Shown piece after piece: positions 44,950 through 57,300 of a stretch of DNA of 64,000 nt (positions are counted from its first letter, which is position 1; every line of letters starts with the position of its first letter). Source of the stretch: Oikopleura dioica (taxonomy: Eukaryota > Chordata > Appendicularia > Copelata > Oikopleuridae); the NCBI GenBank assembly GCA_907165135.1, contig OU015568.1, positions 8,998,501 to 9,062,500 on the forward strand, in the 5' to 3' direction. The translations under genes and the position numbers were made by a program. The notes below the pieces were generated by a model. It did no database searches and was not told the origin of the DNA. It saw only the letters and a program-made list of their open reading frames with translations.

Positions 44950-47195
44950 CTAATATACACGAAGGTCTTTTGTCTTTTCTTCTACTTCATTCATGTCTTT
45001 TGAGAACATCAAAGTGCCATCATCGTCGTAGATGTCTTCGATCGGCTCGTTATTATTTTCTTAAATTCGAAATTAAAAGATTTATCAGTGCGAAATAAAT
45101 CAACTTTCTCCGTCTTCGTCATCATCTTGCGAAGCGAGGCGAGAAGCAGGTCTGGAGTTGAAGGGAGAAGCGGCAATGGACAAATTCGCAAGAGAAGGCG
45201 TTCTTTTAAAAGCACCCATTTTCGCTCTATGCAAGAGCTCAATTTCTTCCTGGATATTCTGAATATTTCTTTGAAAACTTCAAAGGATTTTGCGAAGTAC
45301 CTCTGGAAGGACACGCGCGAGGGCGAGTTTTCGTGCTTCTGTGTAGTATCGTCCGAGGTTTTTCCAGTCCAAAAAGTCGGAAAGTCTTTCCGTTCGGTTT
45401 CGCTGGATGATTCGCTGGCGACGGGTTTGTTTGCAGAATCCAAGCATGTTGTCTGCCAGGTCCTCTGCTGCCTTTTCAAAAGCCTAAATGATCATTTTAT
45501 TGAGAAAATAAGAAGAAAAGCATACCGGGTATCGTCTGTCAATCACATAAGTTCCATATTGCCAGGCATTTTCGATGTGTTCCTCCATCCAGCAACCGTA
45601 ACCAGAAAGATTTGTCGTTACAGAGGGAATGCCCATAACAGTACACTCAGCAGGAGTGTAACCCCACGGCTCGTAGTAGCTAGGGAAGACGCCTAAGTGA
45701 CAGCCTCGCGCGAATTCCATGTAGTCCATTGGTAAAAGAGGATTTGTCGGCTTGAGGAACTCTGGATGGAAAATAACCTTTACGCGATCCCACCAATTGT
45801 TGTGAAGCTTGCATTCACGTAGTTTGCTCAGAACGGGGTCTTTTGCGTCGTTGACGAGGTTGTGGGTCGTGATGGGAGGGAGAGGCCGACCTTCTGCGCC
45901 GTAGACTTTTGATTTGATCTCGTACATGTCCTCGTCGCCGATAATTTCTGAGGCTTCTGGAATATGACCCTAGAGAAGGAAATTGAAAAGTGATAACTAA
46001 AAGCTTTCTTTACCTGTGTAACAGATTTGTAAATCCGTTGGCCGATGCGTTCCTGCAATTTTCTCGTTGATTCTATAAGTGCTTTCGACTGGCTCTGGCC
46101 TTCGAGGGATTCCACATTGAATGAGTTTGTCTTTCCGTTGAAGATCATGAAGGCAGCAACAGTAACGTCGCTCTGCTCGTCCATTAACTTTTTGTTCAAT
46201 CTAGCGAGCGCTTCAATGAAGAGATCGATGCCCTTATTTCTGTATTCGTATCGGCCAGCAGTGAACATGTAAATCGTGTTATCCAAGTCAAAGTCCAGAT
46301 GACCGTAGAAATGGCCTTGCATGAACTGTTCAATCTTTTCTTTCGACTTCTGATGCTGCGACTGAAACTCGTGGGGAGCCGACCATCGCTTCACATTCAG
46401 CCCGTTTGGTGTGATTACATCTGGCTTTCGCTTCAACAAGTGTTCGGCCTCGTCTGCTGTGATTTGAGAAACGGCGGTGAAAACATGTGAAAGCGATGCA
46501 GCGGCGCGTTCGATGCAATATCGATGATAAATTTGTCTCCTTCCTGCTTCGTAATCAACATCAACGGTGTGGAGATTCGTGTAGAAGTCGAAGGCGGGAT
46601 CGGCGCAGAGATATCTGCCAAGAAGAGTCGCGTGTGTTGTGAAAATCGTCGCAACGTTAAGCTTTCTTATTCTCGCCATGATCATCCCCACGGAAGCGAG
46701 CCACTCGTGGAAGTGACAAATAGTCAGCGGAATTCGATCCTCGTTGGCGAGTTTGTACTGGTGCAACCACTCGCCGATGAACCACGCGCAAACAAACCCG
46801 TAGAGGATCGTATCGTTGTATTCAATATCTTCGAATGGTCCATTGATCTTTGTTTTATCCGCGAATTCTCGACGCCAACCGTCCAAATATCCGGCAACGG
46901 ATGGAATGTCAAAGAGCACGACTTGTGGAACGCTTTCAATAAGCCATTTACCAGTTGTTACACCGACGCCTCGCTCTCGCATCGCTTCGATCGTTCGCTG
47001 CATGATTGGATTTTGTAACTCACATTGTTCAACTTCTGTTCTCAACGCTCGGTCGTTTTTCTTGGCACCAAAGAGAACATAATTGGAATACCCCAACTCG
47101 TCAACGCTAACGGGTGCTTTGGACTTGATCACTTGGTAGATGCCGCCGACTTTGTTTGCAACTTCCAACGAAAACTCGAAGGTGAAGTATTCCAT
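44950..47195 (-). CDS. GYS1: Glycogen synthase
   Basis: GT3-family enzyme that extends glycogen from UDP-glucose in the cytosol. The N-terminal substrate site [12 protein letters not shown], then [80 protein letters not shown] and [17 protein letters not shown] are all conserved. The allosteric arginine cluster [16 protein letters not shown] is intact, so glucose-6-phosphate control is likely. The shortened tail ([20 protein letters not shown]) keeps a phospho-regulatory serine cluster in front of acidic residues, as in animal synthases. The start at 47195 (MEYFTFEF) follows an acceptor-like tract, so a short upstream exon may exist. Confidence 0.96.
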
Positions 47196-47360
47196 GTTTA
47201 GCGATTTCTGAAAAGAAAAAGGGTGGAAAAACATTTTCTGAAAGGCTTTCTATGTTCATATTGCACATAATAATATATGAAGGCAAGGTAACGAAACTCT
47301 GAACTGTAAAAAAGATGATAGAAAGGGGGATGAATAGATATGGCGATTTTGAATAAAATT

Positions 47361-50256
47361 TCAGTCAAGAAGTCCCTCATCAGGTTCATCTGGTAAAATG
47401 GCGTTCATTGCTTCGTGAGGATTTTCTGGGTGCGTTGGGTAGTTGGAACCGTGAAGTTCAGGTTCATAAGTCACCAATACAACGCTTGTCTAGAAACAAA
47501 TTTTAGCGTAATTGTTACGTAACAGCTGATTATTCAATAATCAACTGCGAAAGTTTATTACCCAGACGTGGAGCATGATCATGTATACGAGCACGAGGAG
47601 TCTGACTGTTGGATACCGCTTCAAAAGAACACCAATTCGGATTGATAGTTTATCGAGAGCTCCAACAGCGCGTTTAATTTTCCCGACGGCGTCGTCGGTA
47701 GAGTCGGTGATGAGGGATTCGGCGTCGATTTCCACGTGACCGCGTTTTCGAACGACTGGCGAACTGTTTTGTGTGTGATTCTATGGATGTTATTTAACTA
47801 ATTGACAAAAGGAAATGGTCGCTGTAATCAAGAAAGAGTACTTACGGATCGCATTCTCGTCCTTTCCAACTCCAGCGAAAGAGCTGATTTATCGGACGAA
47901 AGTGCCTCAATTGTCGTTTGTTTCTCAATCAGCGTATCTGTCAGCGCTCTCAGTCTCTTTTCCAGCTCTGCGTTTGACGCGTGCGACATGACTTTGCTCC
48001 TCAGTCGGCCGATCTGAATTGCCAATTTTCATCGAGAAAAATGTTATTTCAACCGAAAAAGGAAATTAAAGGTGAAATATAGAGCGATGTTCTTTTATAA
48101 AGGAGTCCCTGGCGCGAGAAAACGCGTGATGGTTAAGTCACAGCCATGATTTGTCCAACAAAAAATGAGGTGTTATGTAACTTGCTCTATCCTAGAGACA
48201 TGTTACGATACGCCCATTTTTTGTGTTATAGTAAGTTACGCGGCTACATAATGAGCTCCTTTAATACTATTAAAACTTGATGAAATCAACGAGGATATTA
48301 TATTGTAATTTGATAGAAACGCACCTCACGATCTTTTTCAGCCGTCAGTCTGCTCAGCTCAAGTCTAGCTGCGTCATTCTCGCGCTGGCTCTGCCCTAGT
48401 TCTAGCCTCAGCCGCGCTAGCTCTGGCGTAACTTCATTCAGCCTCTGCTGACTGTGCTCGAAATTGACTTCCATCTCGCTATAGCGCGTCACTAGAATTC
48501 CTAATTAACACATTTACAAAGTGATGAGATTCTTACTGGATTGTTCAAAGTCCTCAGCTGCTTGAGACTCAGCTTGCTGGAGATCTGCGCGTAGGTCTTG
48601 AATCTGATGATATTTTTACTTCTTTGGGCATCGGAAAAAGAACTTACTTGAGTTGCGAATGCTCTGTTTTCATCCTTTAGCAAATCATTTTCATGTTGAA
48701 GCTCTTCTAGTTTTACGCAGCGAGCTGAAATAAAACATAATTACTTTTAAAAATCATTTCTTGTTACCCTGGTTTTCAGAAGAAACTTCCGATTCTTCTT
48801 TTTGCGCATTTGGATCAGAATTTTTCAGCGATTCGATGAGCTTCTTCTTCGATTGAAGAATTCGCTGCGACTTGACCTTGTATTCTTCAAATTCGACTTG
48901 GATCCGTTCCATGCCAGTTTTGAACGTTCTCGCCTGTGATTGAGCCTCCGAACTTTTAGTTCGTTCTTGCTGGAGGAGAATTTGAGCTTTGGCAAGAGCT
49001 TCTGAAAGCGTTGACTTTTCGATTTCCCATTGAGTCTCCCGCTCGTCGATTTCCTTGGCGCGGGTTTCTTTTTCTTTCATCGCTACTGCTTCAAAGAAGA
49101 TTTATTTTTAGATAAGATCAGGGAATATGCATGTAACATGCAGCATGTTTCACCATGCGAGATCGGAACAGCTGAGTAGGTTCGAATTCTCATATTACCA
49201 GCTGATACGGTGAATAAGTAACTCGAACAACGATAGTCGTTAACTTAGAGCTCAAAATGATTCTTTATAAATGACTCTGAAATTCAGAGTCTGAATCTTG
49301 ATTTAGACCTAGTCCTCTCCGAACTCAATACGGTAAACTAACAGAATAATAAATCCCTTTCCTAACTCAGCATCTTTTTCATCAATTTCACTTTGTCTTC
49401 TCCTCTGCAACTCAGAATTCGTCAGAGTCAGTTCCCTTTCAGTCTTCCTCTGAACCAGGGGTGGATATTTTGAAATCAACCATTATTCCATTTTATTCTA
49501 GAGCAAATTTGGCTTGATAAATCGGCTTGAAATTTCGCATGTTATCATCTTTTATATATTCGAATCAGTCCTGAAAATTTCAGACTGATTCATCAAGCCA
49601 GTTTTGCTCTGGAAAAAATGGAATAATGAAATGATTTCAAATTATCCACCCCTGCTCTGAACATCCATGAGCCTTGAAATCTCCATGTTCAACGAGTTCA
49701 TTTCCTGCCGCAAAAGTTTGTTTTCCAACTGAAGGTCCATCGGTTCATCTCGTCTTTCTCCAACAACGGATCCAGGGGCAGAGACGACTTCGAATTCGCT
49801 ATCGTTGCCAAAGTTTGTTCCCGGGGTTGTTCTACCACTAGGCGGCGTTGGAGGCTTCCGGAGAAGATTCATTCCGGATTCGGAAGATTCATCATCGGAA
49901 TTTTTATCTTTTTTCACCGGGCGGCGAGGGACAGGAGACATCCTAGGTGAACCGGTCAGACGAGAGGGAGAACTGGTCAATTCTCGGTCAAGCCGGAGAT
50001 CCCTCGAGCTGTTTCTTGAATGCTTCGGGCTTGCGGTCCTGACCGGTCCGAACGAGCGATTCATAGATGTCATTGAAGCGGACCGGTCCATCCCACCAGA
50101 GAGTGGAGGAAAATCAGCATCGGACTTTTCATTTTCTCGCTTTTCCTTTATCTCCTCGATTTTTTTCTCCGCGGTTTCAATCGCTGCACCCGCTTGCTTA
50201 TCCAAATTATCCAGGAGTGCCTCACCCTGCTTGGCCAGATTTGAAAGCCATGACAT
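47361..50256 (-). CDS. GOLGA5: Golgin-84
   Basis: Golgi coiled-coil tether anchored by a C-terminal membrane segment. Starts MSWLSNLAKQGEALLDNLDK, as golgin-84 does. A Ser/Pro-rich linker is followed by the conserved LQLENKLLRQEMNSLNMEIS, then long coiled coil including EYKVKSQRILQSKKKLIESL, and ends with LSIRIGVLLKRYPTVRLL plus the membrane segment LVYMIMLHVWV and a short tail. The 5' coiled-coil region (49100-49670) contains a hAT-type MITE inside the frame and another intron whose boundaries I cannot fix. Several introns are 50-270 bases. Gene order and orientation continue the minus-strand series. Confidence 0.9.
49456..49654. mobile_element. Short hAT-type MITE in golgin-84
   Basis: A 199-base element. 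Its ends CAGGGGTGGATATTTTGA and the reverse complement CAGGGGTGGATAATTTGA match over 23 bases with one mismatch. An 8-base direct repeat CTCTGAAC flanks it (49448-49455 and 49655-49662). These are hAT features. The flanking golgin-84 sequence becomes one continuous frame when the element and one repeat copy are removed. Confidence 0.92.
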
Positions 50257-50747
50257 TCTACGATTTTTACAACTCAACAATGGAAAGAGACATATGTCCT
50301 ATAGGATTTTTTAAAATAAATAGTAACGAAGAGCCAGCATTCAGTTTGTTGAACGGAAGCTGGAACTTTGTTTAATTTTATTCAGTCTGGAACAAATGTG
50401 CTCGCGGCGAGCTTGGAACAGCGCAAGATTTAGTGAAGAAAGTTTGGCTCGGTCGAGCGGAGTTGATGATGCAAGAGGTGAAACTTGGGGATTGCCAGAA
50501 GGAAGGGGAATCGACGAAAATGAAGCATCTCCACTGCCGAAAATCAGCTCTCCTTCGACACGGGAGGATCTTGGGGTTTCGTACTTTGTGGACTTGCCGT
50601 GAAGAATGATGCTATCGCCTTAATTGGGGTCGACAAGGGGTCAATGAATGACCAGTTGGGTCTGAAAGAAGGGCTCTAGGATACTGAGAATTTCTTTAGG
50701 CAGATAACTATCAAGATTGACAGAGAAAATCTTGAAAAACAAAAAAT
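50257..50747. other. Gap with a possible unassigned minus-strand reading frame
   Basis: Between golgin-84 and the coiled-coil gene. On the minus strand an open frame from about 50633 to 50353 encodes a serine/proline-rich stretch ending in a helix-like tail (LDRAKLSSLNLALFQARRE). It has no start codon of its own, so it would need an upstream exon. It may be a terminal exon, an unrecognised small gene or chance. Confidence 0.35.
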
Positions 50748-51835
50748 TTAGAGCCCTAAACTGAACGGAATGTGTGTCACCGGTTTCAATGGGGTAACCG
50801 AGATACCAGCACTAACTGCTGGGATCATCGGGAGAGAATGAACCCAATTTTGAGCAGGAGAAGGGTTTTCAAAAGTCAGGGGCGGGGGAAAAGATTCTTG
50901 TAGACCCGTTGCGCCTGAGAGACAAGACCGCTCGCTCACTTCTTCCTCGACTTCGACGATTTCGACGGATTCCTCTTCTGAGTTCTGCTCGGAAAGGGTA
51001 GTTGAAGAAGGTGCTGGAGTGCTAGGACCGGGATATTCTCGTTGTCGAGCGAGAATTTCGTTCGCTTTTGCGTCAATTGCAGCAATGCGCTTATCCATAT
51101 CTCGGAGTCGATCTTTCTGAAAAAAGGATGAACAATTTGAAATGTCTCTAGAATAATTTATTTACCGAAAGATCAGAAGAAGATGTCGCAATATTCGTGC
51201 TCGTAGCGATCATTTTGTCGTAATGGGTGAATTTCTTCATCATGTTCAGGCTGCTGTTTCTCATCGAATCTCCCTGAAAACTCACAATTAATTCCGACAA
51301 AAAGGGAGGAAACTTACGGTTCGATCGATCTTGTCCTTGAGCGATTTTCTATCAGAAAAAAGGTAGCCGATTTTCTTGTGGGTTTGTTCCACTTTTTGCT
51401 CGACCGTGCCGATTCGTTTCTCCACATCATCGAGTCTTCTTACTTGATTCAGAAGACCTTTTGCAGCTTTGTAGCCGACGCTTACGGCGCAACAGGATAC
51501 AACTAAAAATTTTTCTTTCAAAAATTTGAAACTTTTAATGAATTTCCCAATAAAATTGGCGTAACTGGGAGATTTGATTGCTCCAAAAATTTTATGTATG
51601 AACACCTACGTATTTTTCAGTCGCAAGCCAAGCAGATCAGCATATTTCTTCAATTTTGATTGGATAAAGTATAATTTATCTTTTTTCATTAATAGAAGCT
51701 TAGAATCAGTAATTCTATTATTAAAACTAACAATTTATGAATAAAATTACAATAACGAATTATATAAAAATAACTATTAAAAGACTTACCGTAAGGAAGT
51801 ACCTCTGCAGCCAGTTTCACGTCGCTAAGTTCCAT
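50748..51835 (-). CDS. Coiled-coil protein of unknown family
   Basis: Four exons from the ATG at 51835 (MELSDVKLAAEVLPY) to the stop at 50748. After a weakly hydrophobic segment (VVSCCAVSVGYKAAKGLL) the protein is a coiled coil (VRRLDDVEKRIGTVEQKVEQ and KDRLRDMDKRIAAIDAKANE), then an acidic Ser/Glu region and a proline-rich C-terminus. Introns are GT-AG; the first is about 280 bases. I do not recognise the family; a membrane-associated tether or kinetochore-like coiled coil would fit. The gene is divergent from ATG16L with 272 bases between the start codons. Confidence 0.6.
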
Positions 51836-52107
51836 TTTGAAAATAATGAAGTTGAAATTCGAATTTTGCCAAAATACATTTTTTCCCAAACATGTTCTAG
51901 AAAACACATTTTATAAAAAAAATTTAGCACGGCTAAATTCTCGTTTTTTTCAGACAGAAATGTCTCTTGGAAGCTCATGAAGAAAATACCTAACTGTCGT
52001 TTAGGGAATTGGGGATTGGCGCATAATTCGCTATTGGGCGGCTCCGCGGCGAATAAACGAGCGTGAGAGAAATTCCATTTTGTAGGAAATTCTAGCGCAG
52101 AGGTAGA
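51836..52107. promoter_or_regulatory. Bidirectional promoter region
   Basis: 272 bases between divergent start codons. The right half carries several inverted CCAAT-like motifs (ATTGGGG, ATTGGCG, ATTGGGC at about 52009-52037) and a GC-rich spot, a common layout for shared promoters. Confidence 0.45.
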
Positions 52108-54223
52108 ATGAGTACAGATTTCATCAGAGAAAACTTGAAGAAAAGAAAACAAAGATACGATGTTTGGCTGGAACTTATTGAAGAACTAAATGCTGCGCAG
52201 AATAGGGCTGATAAGTGAGTAAAAACGAATTCATATGCTAATAAATCGTAATTTCGGTTATTTTTTGTCACAAAAAGACCCCTAAACACAATTTTTAGAT
52301 TCGAAGAGGAGAAAACGCAACTAGAAAAAGTCCTAGCCGAAGAATCACGCTCATCCCCTCGCGAATCTGCAGTTTCTGGCGAATCTGACTCTGTTAGATC
52401 TGCGCGAATTTCCCATCTCGAGCAAAAATGCTTCAATCTCCAAGAAGAACTGACCGAGCTTCTCCGCTCGAAAGCGTCCACGGCCGAAGAATTGTCGCGA
52501 AAAAAAGACCTCGTTTCCGAACTCGACGATAAGCTCCGCCTTTTGCAAATTGAAAATGACGAGAAAAACATGAAACTTCAAAATTACCAAAACGGCGCGG
52601 AAAATAGCGAAGAAGCGATTCGCGAGCTAAAACGAAATCATCAAGTGCTTCTCGACGAACATGCAGCTTTGCAGCTTGCATATTCGCAACTGGAAAAACA
52701 GTGCGAAAATTTGAGAACTGAAAACGGTCATTTGACGAAAGAACTACTAAGGAACAGGGTCAAAATATCCAAAACACGGGAAAACGCAGCAATAACTATT
52801 TTACAAAAATAGTTATTTTTGTAAATTTACAAAAACAACCTGAAAACCGACTAATGACTATTCAATTTTTGACCCTAGAATCAGGGCGAGAGAGCAAATA
52901 GCCGAATACGCGAATGCAGAAGCAATAGCTGCCGCAAAATTGAAGGATTTGCAGAAAAAGATCGACGCAGAAAATCTGATCCGAGACGCGACTAAAGGAG
53001 TTCTACCGGATGCGAAAATAACGTACACCGCTAGGAGCTCTCCGCCGATCAAGAAGATCAATCAATTCGAAGCTAACAATGGAGAGGTCTTCGAGGTCAA
53101 GTTCAGTCCTGACGGGGCGCACTTGGCCACAGCTGGCGAAGACAAATGTGTCAATATTTACAACGTCAGAAATCCTGCTTCGAGAATCGAATCCCCTGTT
53201 CTCACACTAAAAGGTAGATTTCAAAAAATCAAATTGGACGAGAATTGATTTGAATAAATTCAGGTGCAAATGCTGCTATTACGAGTCTCAGTTTTTCAAA
53301 GAACAGAAGACACTTGTTGGGCTCGTCGAATGATCAAGCCGCGCGAGTTTGGGATCTGTCCTCGGGCAAGATTGTTCAGTCACTTACCGGCCATCAGGTT
53401 CGATTTTTATAGGGAAAGAAAAGAAATGATTTGTTATAAAAGAGGCCTCTGTAAAGTCGGTCTATCATCCTTTCCATTTTTTCTTTCAGGGACCTGTAAC
53501 TACAGCACGATATCTAACACAAAGCACGGCCGTGACAGGCTCACAAGATCGTACAGTTCGACTTTGGGATTTGACGAAAACCTCGTGCACAAAAACCCTC
53601 TGGCCTGGATCAAAGGTAGACCCGCCTGTTTTATTTGATCAATCTTCAATTAATGCTTATCCAGTGCATCGACGTCTGTAACGGTTCGATGGACGGTTCA
53701 CTCATCATGTCGGCGCATTACAACAAACAAATTCACGTGACGGACATTCGAGCTTCGGCAAAAGATGAAAAGCAAGTGATCAGTTTGTCTGGTCGACCGA
53801 CCGGTATTGCTGTTCCAGCGGATTTTGGTCAGTCGTTACTGGCATTGACGCGAAACAACGACTTGGCGGTCATTGATCTAAGACAGATGCAAGTGCGAAT
53901 AACACTCAGCGATCTTCAGAACGACTTCAGAGTTACTGCTGATTACTCAAGATGTTCTCTTTCGGTAATTTTCTAAATTTCTGCGATCAGCGAAAATAAC
54001 TTCTTCTTTGAACTAGATCTGACCTCTTTTCTTTTAGCCTTGTGGAGGACTAGCACTGGCAACAGGTCAGGATGGGCGAATCTCCTGCTGGGACGTAAAT
54101 ACAGGAAGACTACTCGACGGAGCAAATGCCGAATCCGCCGGAAATCTCATCTCATGCGACTGGAGTTCCCGCCTCGTTGCCACTGGTTCCAAATCAAAAA
54201 CTGTCGTACTTTGGTCCGATTAA
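52108..54223 (+). CDS. ATG16L1: Autophagy protein ATG16L
   Basis: Partner of ATG5-ATG12 that directs LC3/GABARAP lipidation to membranes. N-terminal ATG5-binding segment (FIRENLKKRKQRYDVWLELI), a central coiled coil to about residue 250, then seven WD40 blades. WD40 landmarks include FSPDGAHLATAGEDKCVNIY, SSNDQAARVWDLSSGKIV, GSQDRTVRLWDL and the final SKSKTVVLWSD. The linker between coil and propeller is short. Exons include 52108-52214, 52299-52758, 52895-53213 and 53264 onward; phases agree. The intron 52759-52894 has inverted AGGGTCAAAA ends and may be transposon-derived. Confidence 0.92.
52756..52876. mobile_element. Possible small TIR element forming an ATG16L intron
   Basis: The segment starts AGGGTCAAAAT and ends with the near complement (ATTTTTGACCCT); an internal hairpin lies around ATAACTATTTT. 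The likely donor GT (52759) is inside the left end. No convincing target duplication is visible, so this could be an old element or chance palindromy. Confidence 0.4.
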
Positions 54224-54371
54224 AGTTCAAAAATTGAAAAAAAGAACATGTTACCCTAACTAAAATTTCACTGAAAAACTATTTTCAAATCAAAAAACTT
54301 TCTTCAAAAATTCACATTCATCATTCAAATTTAACCTCCATTTTGTTGATTAACATTGCATCTGATTTAGA

Positions 54372-57300
54372 ATGGTTATTCAAGCGAATGGAATCGATTA
54401 TCACGCTATTGAGATACAACTGGACAATACCATCTTTTCAAGTACAGTGTTTCTCTTGGATTTTTGGCTAAATGATGATTTCTAGAGGAAAAAATAGAGA
54501 ACACTCCATCGCGAGAAGACGGAATCGACGAAGAAACAGAAATTGATTTACGAAAAATCGGAGCGGAGTTGATTCAAAAAGCCGGGATTTACCTCGATTT
54601 ACCGCAAGTAGCAATCGCCTGCGCTCAAGTTATTTTCCAGCGATTCTACTTTACGAAAAGTTTGGTCACGTGTGATGTTTGCGTCGCGGCAAAAGCCTCC
54701 ATATGGCTCGCCTCGAAGATCGAAGAAGACGTCCGGCGGCCACGTGACGTGATAAACGTCTTCCATATGTTGGAGCAGCAGCGGCTTGGAAAACCCTGCA
54801 TCCCGATGGTCTTCGATCAAAAAGGCTTGAAAGTCTATCACGAGATCAAAAAAGACTTGATAAAAATGGAACACAAGATCCTTGCCGAAGACGATTTCAA
54901 ATAACTCGTTCAAAAATTTTTTTTAACACACCCTTTTTTTGTGCTCATTTGAAAGAGCGTGAAAAACTGGTCCAGAAAATGCTGGTCTTATCATCGGTGA
55001 CGTCACGAGTGGCGCGCGGGCGCCCCCTAAAGGTCTAATTAGGTCAATTGCGGGCTACGCGATTTCTCCGGTCATGCATATCGCACATGCATGGTTAGCA
55101 TCTAGAATTGATCGTCGTGAGCAGGGCTACATGCCCCGGCCAAAATCGTCAAAATCGGACCACGTCTTCACCAGCTGGTTGACCGGCAAATATCTCAAAA
55201 TGACAAAATCACTTACTTTTGATAAAGGCAACCTACCGATGGAAGTAGGGGGTGGCCCCGGACTCGAGCCCGAGTTACTGCCGTATTCGGCCACTTAGTG
55301 CCGGAGGACCTCCCGGAGGACTCCTCTGCTGGAAGAAAAGCTGCTGGAAGACTTATATTGAAAAATATAAATACAAATAAAATTTAAAGCCATGATTGGC
55401 TAGTAATTGCCGTATTCAGCCACTAAGTGCCGGAGGACCTCCCGGAGGACCTCTCTGCTGGAAGAAAAGCTGCTGGAAGACCAATTTTTAAAAATAAAAA
55501 TACAAATATAAAGCCTGGATTGGCTAAATATAGTCTAATTTGCCGCATTTGGCCACTTTCTGCCGGATGACCTCCCGGAGGACCCGCCTACTAAAAACCG
55601 ACTGCTGGTAAGCCAATATTAAAAAAAAAGAATAAATAAAAAGCCTTGCCACATCTGGCAAAACTCGATCACTTTAGTTCATACGCCAGTTCATACTTTT
55701 CAATCAGACTCAAAGCGAAGCCGACTCGAAGGGAAGGCCACGCCCGTTCATTCTTTTCAATCAGAGTCAGGGCGAAGCCGACCCGAAGGGGAGGCCACGC
55801 CCGTTCATTTTTTTAAATCAGATTAAGGGCGAAGCCGACCCGAAGGGGAGGCCGATCCCGTTCATTCTTTTCAATCAGAGTAAATACTAAGCCGACCCGA
55901 AGGGGAGGCCGCGCCCGTTCATTCTTTTCAATCAGAGTCAGGGCGAAGCCGACCCGAAGGGGAGGCCACGCCCATTCATTCTTTGCAATCAGAGTAAGGG
56001 CGAAGCCGACCCGAAGGGAAGGCCACGCCCGTTCATTTTATTAAATCAGATTAAGGGCGAAGCCGACCCGAAGGAAGGCCAATCCCGTTCATTCTTTTCA
56101 ATCAGAGTAAATACGAAGCCGACCCGAAGGGGAGGCCGCGCCGTTCATTCTTTTCAATCAGAGTCAGGGCGAAGCCGACCCGAAGGGGAGGCCAAGCCCA
56201 TTCATTCTTTGCAATCAAAGTAAGGGCGAAGCCGACCCGAAGGAAGGCCACGCCCGTTCATTTTATTAAATCAGATTGAGGGCGAAGCCGACCCGAAGGG
56301 AGGCCAAGCCCATTCATTCTTTGCAATCAGATTAAGGGCGAAGCCGACCCGAAGGGGAGGCCAATCCCGTTCATTCTTTTAATCAGAGAAATAACGAAGC
56401 CGACCCGAAGAGGAGGCCGCGCCCGTTCATTCCTTTCAATCAGAGTCTGGGCGAAGCCGACCCGAAGGGATGGCAACGTCTAATCATTTTATTCAATAAG
56501 AGTCAATGCGAATTGGATTGAAGCCCTTAATCGCCCTTAATCTGATTTAAAAGAATAAACGGGCGTCTGGCACTAAGTGGCTGAATACGGCAATAACAAG
56601 CCAATCATGGCTTTAAATTTTATTTTTATTTATATATTTTAATATAAGTCTTTCAGCAGCTTTTTATTCACCAGAAGAGCTTCGGGTCGGCTTCGCCCTT
56701 ACTCTGATTGAAAAGAATGAATGGGCTTGGCCTCCCCTTCGGGTCGGCTTCGCCCTGACTCTGACTGAAAAGAATGAACGGGCGTTGCCTACCCTTCGGG
56801 TCGGCTTCGCCCTGACTCTGATTGAAAAGAATGAACGGGCGCGGCCTCCCTTCGGGTCGGCTTCGTATGTACTCTGATTGAAAAGAATGAACGGGATTGG
56901 CCTCCCTTCGGGTCGGCTACGCCCTTAATCTGATTTAAAAAAATGAACGGGCGTGGCCTTCCCTTCGGGTCGGCTTCGCCCTGACTCTGATTGAAAAGAA
57001 TGACGGGCGCGGCCTCCCCTTCGGGTCGGCTTCGTATTTACTCTGATTGAAAAGAATGAACGGGATTGGCCTCCCCTTCGGGTCGGCTTCGCCCTAAATC
57101 TGATTTAATAAAATGAACGGGCGTGGCCTCCCCTTCGGGTCGGCTTCGCCCTGACTCTGATTGAAAAGAATGAACGGGCGTGGCCTTCCCTTCGAGTCGG
57201 CTTCGCTTTGAGTCTGATTGAAAAGTATGAACTGGCGTATGAACTAAAGTGATCGAGTTATGCCAGATGTCGCAAGGCTTTTTATTTATTCTTTTTTTTT

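Noticed and set aside
48030..48290. Possible transposon in a golgin-84 intron
   Set aside because: Some phrases recur (GTTATGTAACTTG and GTTATAGTAAGTTACG), but I could not find inverted ends or a target duplication.
55678..57245. Regular repeats that could suggest a CRISPR-like array
   Set aside because: Units are contiguous with no unique spacers, lie in a eukaryotic transposon, and occur as opposed arrays.
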